Of a stretch of DNA of 64,000 nt, positions 58,278 to 64,000 are shown in pieces. Below the pieces are notes generated by a model. That model worked only from the letters and a program-made list of their open reading frames with translations. It was not told the DNA's origin and did not search any database. This DNA is from Corallococcus macrosporus (GTDB lineage: Bacteria; Myxococcota; Myxococcia; Myxococcales; Myxococcaceae), in NCBI RefSeq assembly GCF_017302985.1, contig NZ_JAFIMU010000010.1:434001-498000 (forward strand). Reading direction: 5' to 3'. Each line of letters starts with the position of its first letter. Position 1 is the stretch's first letter. A program made the position numbers and the translations under genes.

Positions 58278-59720
58278 ATGGCGGAGGTCCTGGATGTGGC
58301 GGTGGTGGGAGGAGGTCCCACCGGGCTGTGGCTCGCGTGCGAGCTGGCGCTGGCGGGGGTTCGGGTGGAGGTGTTCGAGCGGCGCACGGAGGCCGTGCGC
58401 GAGTCGCGGGCGCTGACGCTGCACCCGCGCTCGCTGGAGGTGCTGGCGCTGCGTGGGCTGGAGGGGCGGTTCCTGGCGCGGGGGCGGCCGCTGCCCACCG
58501 GGCACTTCGCGATGCTCGACACGCGCCTGGACTTCAGCGTCCTGGACACGCGCTTCCCCTACACGCTGTTCCTTCCGCAGGCGGTGACGGAGGCCCTGCT
58601 GGAGGAACGGGCGCGGGAGCTGGGTGTGGCCGTGCGGCGCGGCCATACGGTGGAGGCCCTGCGGCAGGACGGCGAAGGCGTGGACCTGGAGGGCGCCACG
58701 GCTGCGGGCACCTTCCGGATCCGCGCGCGCTTCGTGGTGGGCGCGGACGGGGCCCGGAGCGCGGTGCGGAGGCTGGCGGGCATCCCGTTCCCGGGGACGG
58801 ACGTGACGCGCACGGCGATGCTGGGGGACGTGACGTTGGGCTCGCCACCGGCACAACCCGCCATCGGCATCGCGAACGAACGGGGCGGCGTGATGGTGGT
58901 GCCCATGGCCCCAGGCGTCCACCGCCTCGTCGTGAATGATCCGCTCCGGGAGAAGGCGCCGGTCCGCGAGCCCGTCACGCTGGAGGAGCTGAGGGAGTGC
59001 ACGCTGCGCATCGCGGGCACGGACTTCGGGATGCGGGACCCACAGTGGCTGTCCCGCTTCGGCAACGAGACGCGGCTCGCGGAGCGCTATCGCGACGGGC
59101 GCGTGCTGCTGGCGGGGGATGCCGCTCACATCCACTTCCCGGCGGGAGGCCAGGGGCTCAACGTTGGCCTACAGGACGCGATGAACCTGGGGTGGAAGCT
59201 CGCGGCGGTGGTGAAGGATGGCGCGCCGGAGGCACTGCTCGACAGCTACTCGCGCGAACGACGTCCGGTGGGTGAAGCGCTGATCCACAACACGCTCGCG
59301 CAGACCGCGCTCATGGGCGCCACGCGGGAGACACTGGCCCTGCGCGCGATGATGAGCGACCTGCTTCGTGAGCCCCGGCTGAACCGCCAGCTCGCGGACA
59401 ACATCGGGGCGCTCGACGTCGCGTACGCGCCGCTGGAAGTACCCGCGCCGGAGGTGTCGTTGCTCCCGGAATGGAGCGGCCGGCGGTTGAGCGACATGGA
59501 GCTTGGCACGGACACGCGGCTCTACGCGGCGCTGCACCCGGGCCGTTGGCTGCTGCTGGGCCTGGGCGAGGACGCCTCCCGCCCCCTGCCCCGCTGGGAA
59601 CCCGGCTGGCCCTCACAGGTGACGACGCTGCGCGCACGCGTGGGGCGCGCAGATCTCGAAGGCGTGGGCGGCATGCTGGTGCGCCCGGACGGCCACGTCG
59701 GCTGGGCGTGGGCCGCCTGA
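58278..59720 (+). CDS. FAD-dependent aromatic/polyketide monooxygenase
   Basis: The 480-residue protein has the group A flavin hydroxylase motifs: GxGxxG as VVGGGPTGLW (about 9-18), RSRALTLHPRSLE-like ESRALTLHPRS, the DG motif VVGADGARSAVR and the GD motif LLAGDAAHIHFPAGGQGLN. These enzymes hydroxylate phenols, polyketides or antibiotics with NADPH and oxygen; relatives include rifampicin and tetracycline-inactivating enzymes. The C-terminal thioredoxin-like domain is present but short. The ATG at 58278 is preferred over an upstream in-frame start at 58251 because the Rossmann motif then starts normally. It is probably controlled by the divergent TetR gene; substrate is unknown. Confidence 0.92.
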   Translation: MAEVLDVAVVGGGPTGLWLACELALAGVRVEVFERRTEAVRESRALTLHPRSLEVLALRGLEGRFLARGRPLPTGHFAMLDTRLDFSVLDTRFPYTLFLPQAVTEALLEERARELGVAVRRGHTVEALRQDGEGVDLEGATAAGTFRIRARFVVGADGARSAVRRLAGIPFPGTDVTRTAMLGDVTLGSPPAQPAIGIANERGGVMVVPMAPGVHRLVVNDPLREKAPVREPVTLEELRECTLRIAGTDFGMRDPQWLSRFGNETRLAERYRDGRVLLAGDAAHIHFPAGGQGLNVGLQDAMNLGWKLAAVVKDGAPEALLDSYSRERRPVGEALIHNTLAQTALMGATRETLALRAMMSDLLREPRLNRQLADNIGALDVAYAPLEVPAPEVSLLPEWSGRRLSDMELGTDTRLYAALHPGRWLLLGLGEDASRPLPRWEPGWPSQVTTLRARVGRADLEGVGGMLVRPDGHVGWAWAA

Positions 59721-59725
59721 AACAC

Positions 59726-59760
59726 GCGGGCCCGGGGCGTCGTCCGCTTCCGGGCCTCGC
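59726..59760. terminator. hairpin between convergent monooxygenase and kce genes
   Basis: GCGGGCCCGG and CCGGGCCTCGC form an imperfect GC-rich stem between two convergent stop codons at 59720 and 59770. There is no clear T-run on either side. Confidence 0.5.
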
Positions 59761-59769
59761 GTCGAAGTC

Positions 59770-60597
59770 TCAGCCCAGGCGCAGGAGCTGCCGGGCCTGT
59801 TCGGGGGTCGCGAGTTCGCGGCCGGCGGCACGGGCCCGCTTCGCGGCCTCCGCCACCAGCTCGAAGTTGCCCTTCGCGAGCACGCCCTTGGACACGTAGA
59901 TGTTGTCCTCCAGACCCACGCGCGCGTTGCCGCCGCGCTTCGCGGCCTCCTCCACGAACGGGAGCTGCTGGCGCCCCACGCCCGCCACCGTCCAGGAGCT
60001 TCCCTCCGGCAGCGCGGCGATCATGAAGTCCAACACCTCCGGCCGCGCCTGGAGCGTGCCCGGCACGCCCAGCACGAAGTCGAAGTGCGCCGGCAGGTCC
60101 ACCAGCCCTTCCTTCGCCAGGTAGCGCGCCTCGTCGATCATCCCAACGTCGAAGCACTCCAGCTCCGGCTTGAGACCGATGCTCTTGATGCGCTTCGCGA
60201 TGTCGCGCACCAGCGGCCGGGGATTCCAAAATACTTCCTCCCCGAAGTTCACCGTGCCCGTGGTGAGCGTGGCCATGTCAGGCTTGTCCGCGCCCGTGAG
60301 CGTCAGCCCGCCGCACCGCTCGTTCACGTCCATGCCCACCGCGCCGCCGGTGGACACCTGGATGAGCACGTCCGTGCGCTTGCGGATGGCGCGGATGGCC
60401 GCGCGGAACAGCTCCGCGTCCTGCGACGGCTTGCCCTCCGCCGTCCGCACGTGGATGTGCACCATCGCCGCGCCGGCCTCGCGGCACTTCGCCGCGTCTT
60501 CCGCGATCTCCTCCGCAGTGATGGGCAGGTACGGCGTCTGCTCGCGCGTCGTCTCCGCGCCCACCAGGGCGGCGGTGAGGACCATGGGCTTGCTCAT
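59770..60597 (-). CDS. kce: 3-keto-5-aminohexanoate cleavage enzyme (BKACE family)
   Basis: The 275-residue TIM-barrel protein has the zinc ligands of the family in [16 protein letters not shown] (His47 and His49), plus [33 protein letters not shown] and [17 protein letters not shown]. In lysine fermentation Kce joins 3-keto-5-aminohexanoate with acetyl-CoA to give acetoacetate and 3-aminobutyryl-CoA. BKACE enzymes vary in substrate, but the kamDE-kal context supports the Kce role. Its ATG overlaps the kal stop by four bases (ATGA), so I start it at 60597; the frame further upstream belongs to kal. Confidence 0.93.
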   Translation of the reverse strand: MSKPMVLTAALVGAETTREQTPYLPITAEEIAEDAAKCREAGAAMVHIHVRTAEGKPSQDAELFRAAIRAIRKRTDVLIQVSTGGAVGMDVNERCGGLTLTGADKPDMATLTTGTVNFGEEVFWNPRPLVRDIAKRIKSIGLKPELECFDVGMIDEARYLAKEGLVDLPAHFDFVLGVPGTLQARPEVLDFMIAALPEGSSWTVAGVGRQQLPFVEEAAKRGGNARVGLEDNIYVSKGVLAKGNFELVAEAAKRARAAGRELATPEQARQLLRLG

Positions 60598-60992
60598 CGC
60601 TTCACCCGCTGCTTGTCCTTGGGCACCACGCAGGTGCCCGAAGCGCGGCACACCACCACCGCCTCCGGAAGCACGTCCGCCGCCGAGTCGTTCACGTCCG
60701 GCCGGGGCTTGATGACCTTGCGAGCCTCGAAGCGCATCTTCCGCGACGTGTTGCCCGCGGAGACGATCTCCCCTTCCGCCTCGATGAAGTCGCCCGCGTA
60801 CACCGGGGCCAGGAACTCCACGGAGTCGTAGGCGCGAAACAGCCCCTCGTCCCCGTCCGAGCGGATGCACAGCTCCGTGGCCACGTCCCCGAACAGACCG
60901 AGCATCCGCGCCCCGTCCACCAGGTTGCCGCCGTAGTGCGCGTCATGGCTGCCCATGCGCAGCCGCAGTACCGCCTTCGTGCCAGTGCTCAC
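60594..60992 (-). CDS. kal: 3-aminobutyryl-CoA ammonia-lyase
   Basis: The 132-residue hot-dog protein contains [40 protein letters not shown] and [19 protein letters not shown], features of the thioesterase-like ammonia-lyase of the lysine pathway. It removes ammonia from 3-aminobutyryl-CoA to form crotonyl-CoA. The GTG start at 60992 overlaps the kamE stop (GTGA), and its own stop overlaps kce (ATGA), so the three are tightly coupled. The start is set by this overlap and by the short length typical of Kal. Confidence 0.92.
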   Translation of the reverse strand: MSTGTKAVLRLRMGSHDAHYGGNLVDGARMLGLFGDVATELCIRSDGDEGLFRAYDSVEFLAPVYAGDFIEAEGEIVSAGNTSRKMRFEARKVIKPRPDVNDSAADVLPEAVVVCRASGTCVVPKDKQRVKR

Positions 60993-61774
60993 GTGGGTTC
61001 CCCCTGGTAGTGGGAGTCCGCGGACTCCGTGCCCTCTTTCTTCATCACCGCGTGCACGATGTAGTTCGCCACGTCCGACGGCTTGGTGCCCGGCCCGAAG
61101 CCCGCGTCGAAGCCCAGCTCCAGCGCCAGCTTGTGGTCCACGCGCGGCCCGCCCAAGAGGAGCAGCGTCTTGCCGTGGATGCCCGCCGCCTTCGCCGCGT
61201 CGATGAACTGGCGCGAGTTGTCCTTGTGCACGTCGCGCTGCGTGACGACCTGCGAGACGAGGATGGCGTCCGCGTGCTTCGCCATGGCCTTCTTGATGAG
61301 GTCCTCGTTGGGCACCTGGCTGCCCAGGTTGAACGCCTCGAAGCCGGGGTAGCGCTCCAGGCCGTAGTCGCCCGCGTAGCCCTTCATGTTCAGGATGGCG
61401 TCGATGCCCACCGTGTGCGTGTCGGTGCCGGTGCACGCGCCGAAGACGACGATGCGGCGGCGGACCTTCTCCTTGATGAGCGCGTTGAGGTCGTCGAACC
61501 CCATCTTGCGCACCACCACCTCCGGCACGTCGATCTCCGCGTAGTCCAGCGTCACGTTGGAGCGGGCGTAGACGACGAAGAACGTGTACTGGTCCGCGGC
61601 GCGCTCGGCGGCGGCCACCTTCACGTCCGTGAAGCCCATCTTCTTCGTGAACTGGGCGGCGGCCTCCTTGGCCTTCTCCGACAGCGGCACCGGCAGCGTG
61701 AACGACAGCTGCACCATGCCGTCGTCGCGACGGTCGCCGTAGGGGCGGATGATCTGCTTGCTCGGCTTCACCAT
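60989..61774 (-). CDS. kamE: lysine 5,6-aminomutase beta subunit
   Basis: The 261-residue protein has the cobalamin-binding DxHxxG motif as DTHTVG within [18 protein letters not shown], where the His ligates cobalt, and [16 protein letters not shown] next to it, with the lysine that holds PLP. Later [20 protein letters not shown] completes the B12 Rossmann domain. With KamD it moves the terminal amino group of D-lysine or L-beta-lysine to C5. It starts four bases after the small exported-protein gene and overlaps kal by four. Length fits the family. Confidence 0.96.
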   Translation of the reverse strand: MVKPSKQIIRPYGDRRDDGMVQLSFTLPVPLSEKAKEAAAQFTKKMGFTDVKVAAAERAADQYTFFVVYARSNVTLDYAEIDVPEVVVRKMGFDDLNALIKEKVRRRIVVFGACTGTDTHTVGIDAILNMKGYAGDYGLERYPGFEAFNLGSQVPNEDLIKKAMAKHADAILVSQVVTQRDVHKDNSRQFIDAAKAAGIHGKTLLLLGGPRVDHKLALELGFDAGFGPGTKPSDVANYIVHAVMKKEGTESADSHYQGEPT

Positions 61775-61778
61775 CGAA

Positions 61779-62264
61779 CTACCCCTTCTTGTTCTTGGGC
61801 GGCGTGAACGACACGCTGGTGCCCACCTTCTCGGCCACCGCGGCGAAACGGTCCTTCTTGCCCTGCTCCATGTAGAAGACCACGGACCAGGTCGTCTTCC
61901 CGTTGCACCCCACGTACGTCACCGTGTCCACGTTGCCGCTGCCGTCCGGCGCCGCGTCCGTGTCCGTCTTGGTGGCCGCCGGCTGGCCGCCCACCTTCAG
62001 CATGGTCCAGCTGTCGCCGCCGATGTTCGCGAGGATCTTCGTGCGGCACAGCTCCGCCTTCATGCCCGCGGTCTGCACCGTGCCCACGTCCACCAGGAAG
62101 TACGCGTCACCGGAGGGCGCCAGGAACTTCTCCGTGCCGTCCATGTTGGAGCGCGTCCACGCCGCCGGCGCCTTCAGCGCGATGTTCTTCACCGTGACGC
62201 TGCTCAACGCATCCGCGCTGCCGCCCGCGGCCAGCATCACGGCCACGAAAGTACCCAGGATCAT
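61779..62264 (-). CDS. exported protein of unknown function inside the kam operon
   Basis: A 161-residue protein with a probable signal peptide (MILGTFVAVMLAAGGSADA). The mature domain (TVKNIALKAPAAWTRSNMDG, APSGDAYFLVDVGTVQ, SWTMLKVGGQPAATKTDTDA) looks like a small beta-rich periplasmic domain with two cysteines (ELCRTK, YVGCNGKT) that may pair. I recognise no family. It overlaps the kamD stop by four bases (ATGA) and sits four bases ahead of kamE, so it is an integral operon member between two subunits of one enzyme. Why an exported protein sits there is unclear; sensing or uptake is a guess. Confidence 0.78.
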   Translation of the reverse strand: MILGTFVAVMLAAGGSADALSSVTVKNIALKAPAAWTRSNMDGTEKFLAPSGDAYFLVDVGTVQTAGMKAELCRTKILANIGGDSWTMLKVGGQPAATKTDTDAAPDGSGNVDTVTYVGCNGKTTWSVVFYMEQGKKDRFAAVAEKVGTSVSFTPPKNKKG

Positions 62265-63811
62265 GTCGCCTCCAGCATTTCCAGGAACGGATTGAAGTAA
62301 TCCGGCGCCTTCTCCAGCACGCCGTCCAGGCCCTTGCCACCGGTCTCCTCGCGCTTCACGTCACCGAAGCGCCCCTTGCCGATGGCCGCCACCATGCCCT
62401 CCGAGTGGCACTCGCGCAGCAGCTCCTCCGCCTTGGCGAAGACCTCGCGCGCGCGGTTGGCGATCTTCCCGTCCTCGCGGACGGTGAACTCCTCGTCGAT
62501 GCCGCGGGCCGCGCGGTGGATGTACGACGCGGACTTGAGCGCCACGTACCGGTCCGCGAGCAGCGGCGTGTGCATGGCCTCCGTCATCATGCCCAAGAGC
62601 TGGATGCCCTGCCGCGTCCAGATGGCCACCAGGTCCGCCATCACGTCGTACGCGTGGCTGAAGAAGATGTCCGTCTCCTTGTGCTTCGTGGGCGGCATGT
62701 ACTTGAGCGGCGCGTCCGGGAAGCAGCGGCGCACGAGCATCGCCTGCGACAGCTCCAGGAGCAGCGTGTCGTCGCGGTACGGGTCGATCTCGTACGAGTG
62801 CCCGATGCCCAGCTGCCAGTCCTTGAGGCCCGCGCGCTTGGCGAAGCACTCGTTGATGAACTGGCTGGCGATGACGGTGTGGGCCGCGTCGTAGGCGTCC
62901 GCGGTGGTGATGTAGTTGTCCTCACCGGTGTTGATGATGATGCCGGCCAGGGCGCAGATGCGGCGGCTGAAGTACTGGTCGATGAACGTCCGCCGCATGT
63001 TGATGTCGCGGAAGAGGATGCCGTACATCGCGTCGTTGAGGAGCATGTCCAGCCGCTCGTACGCCGCGCAGAAGGCGATCTCCGACATGCACAGGCCGGA
63101 CGAGTAGTTGGTGAGCTGGATGTAGCGCTTGAGCTTGCGGCTCTCGTCATCCAGGGCCTCGCGCATCACGCGGAAGTTCTCCTGGGTGGCGTAGGTGCCG
63201 CCGTAGCCCTCCGTCGTCGCGCCGTGGGGCACGTAGTCCAGCAGCGACTGCGCCGTGGAGCGGATGACCGCGATGACGTCCGCGCCCGCCTGCGCCGCGG
63301 CCCGCGCCTGGTCCACGTCGTCGTAGATGTTGCCGGTGGCGACGATGACGTACTTGTGCGGCGCGGGAGACATGGGGAACTGCTCGCGCAGGGCGTTGCG
63401 CTGGGCGATGCGGGCCTTGAGCTCCGTCATCGCCGCGCGGGCCTCCTCGCGCACGGCGTCGCGCAGGTTCGCTTCCATCTCCGGCGACAGCGCGCCCAGC
63501 TTGTCCGTGGGCAGCGCGGTGATGCGCTCCACGGCGTCCAGCGGACTGCTGGCGCCCAGTTGCAGCGCGCGGCCGTACCAGTAGGCAGCGCCCCGGTTCA
63601 GCACCCCGGCGGACTTCAGCTTGTCCACCATGAGGTTCGCCAGGGGCACGCCTCGCGCACCCGCGCCGGAGATGCCAAAGAAGCGCAACACGGTGCGCTC
63701 ATTGGAGACAGTGGTGTTGCGTTGGATGAGGTCGAAGATCGGATTGACGATCTCGTCCGCCAGCTTGCGCGCCTCGGCAATCCGCGCGTCGTCGATAAAC
63801 GGGCCTGACAT
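62261..63811 (-). CDS. kamD: lysine 5,6-aminomutase alpha subunit
   Basis: The 516-residue protein matches KamD over its length: IFDLIQRNTTVSNERTVLRF at the N-terminus, ISGAGARGVPLANLMVDKL, VPHGATTEGYGGTYATQENF and IGHSYEIDPYRDDTLLLELS. It forms the barrel of the adenosylcobalamin- and PLP-dependent 5,6-aminomutase with KamE. It is the first gene in the window of a five-gene overlapped set. The route is best known from anaerobic lysine fermenters, yet the organism looks like an aerobic myxobacterium. The next pathway enzyme, 3,5-diaminohexanoate dehydrogenase (kdd), is not seen before the window edge. Confidence 0.96.
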   Translation of the reverse strand: MSGPFIDDARIAEARKLADEIVNPIFDLIQRNTTVSNERTVLRFFGISGAGARGVPLANLMVDKLKSAGVLNRGAAYWYGRALQLGASSPLDAVERITALPTDKLGALSPEMEANLRDAVREEARAAMTELKARIAQRNALREQFPMSPAPHKYVIVATGNIYDDVDQARAAAQAGADVIAVIRSTAQSLLDYVPHGATTEGYGGTYATQENFRVMREALDDESRKLKRYIQLTNYSSGLCMSEIAFCAAYERLDMLLNDAMYGILFRDINMRRTFIDQYFSRRICALAGIIINTGEDNYITTADAYDAAHTVIASQFINECFAKRAGLKDWQLGIGHSYEIDPYRDDTLLLELSQAMLVRRCFPDAPLKYMPPTKHKETDIFFSHAYDVMADLVAIWTRQGIQLLGMMTEAMHTPLLADRYVALKSASYIHRAARGIDEEFTVREDGKIANRAREVFAKAEELLRECHSEGMVAAIGKGRFGDVKREETGGKGLDGVLEKAPDYFNPFLEMLEAT

Positions 63812-64000
63812 GCGCGCACCCTACCCGAGCGCCGCGTGCTTCGGCTCAAGAACGCAGCCCCCACACCCTCAGCGAACGATGCCGCACCGCGCCTCTTGAA
63901 TGGCGAGACGCATCACGCGAACGCCGCCGCACCGATATTCCGCTGAACGCTCCGACACCGATAAAGCGGTGGCGACACCCACCGCCATTTCGGTTCGACC

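Overview
The window looks like chromosomal DNA of a myxobacterium of the Cystobacterineae (Myxococcus/Corallococcus/Pyxidicoccus type). The evidence is very high GC with strong third-position bias, many lipoproteins, a protein-kinase/GGDEF fusion, a SitA-like polymorphic toxin lipoprotein, twin small RKQSLYFPE proteins of a family I know from myxobacteria, and sigma-54 promoters and activators. There are no rRNA genes, CRISPR arrays, complete insertion sequences or prophage genes. The gene content is mostly core metabolism and proteostasis, interrupted by lineage-specific lipoproteins and signalling proteins.

Layout. 0-10 kb: tail of an unknown gene, a ferredoxin-NADP reductase (fpr), a 1610-residue kinase-ATPase-TPR-GAF-GGDEF protein, a toxin/immunity pair whose toxin is frameshifted at a run of ten G, tRNA-Thr(CGT) and glutamate dehydrogenase. 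10-16 kb: a protein quality-control neighbourhood on the minus strand (FtsH, a free-standing sigma-70 region 1.1 protein, GrpE, an HtrA protease), with a PilZ protein and an exported protein beside it. 16-24 kb: lipoprotein, Nudix hydrolase, small XRE regulator, MaoC-like hydratase, a sigma-54 activator with a cut-down FHA domain, a di-haem lipoprotein with five 50-residue repeats, and a large protein of unknown function overlapping an FdhF/YdeP-type molybdopterin oxidoreductase. 27-31 kb: hutU, a lipoprotein and hutI (histidine degradation), then a class II glutamine amidotransferase. 32-38 kb: a housekeeping run (tsaE, nnrD, acpS, pdxJ, glmM, folP). 38-43 kb: two tandem paralogous DNRLRE/beta-propeller lipoproteins, each behind a sigma-54 type promoter, lying between folP and a second ftsH. 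43-47 kb: ftsH2, tilS and twin ribbon-helix-helix-like genes. 47-56 kb: a TonB-dependent receptor overlapping a 5'-nucleotidase C-domain lipoprotein, a ChaN-like protein and several small envelope proteins. 56-60 kb: methyltransferase/SDR pair, then a TetR regulator divergent from an FAD monooxygenase with two matching operators between them. 60-64 kb: a fully overlapped lysine-fermentation-type operon kamD-orf-kamE-kal-kce.

Working together: FtsH, GrpE and HtrA suggest coordinated proteostasis. HutU and HutI carry out consecutive steps of histidine breakdown. KamDE, Kal and Kce cover most of the 5,6-aminomutase route from lysine to acetoacetate and 3-aminobutyryl-CoA/crotonyl-CoA; the missing steps must lie outside the window. 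The most interesting items are the homopolymer-frameshifted toxin at the boundary of its swappable module, the sigma-54 promoter pair on the propeller paralogues, the stand-alone sigma region 1.1, the exported protein inside the kam operon and the orphan terminator near 46.6 kb.
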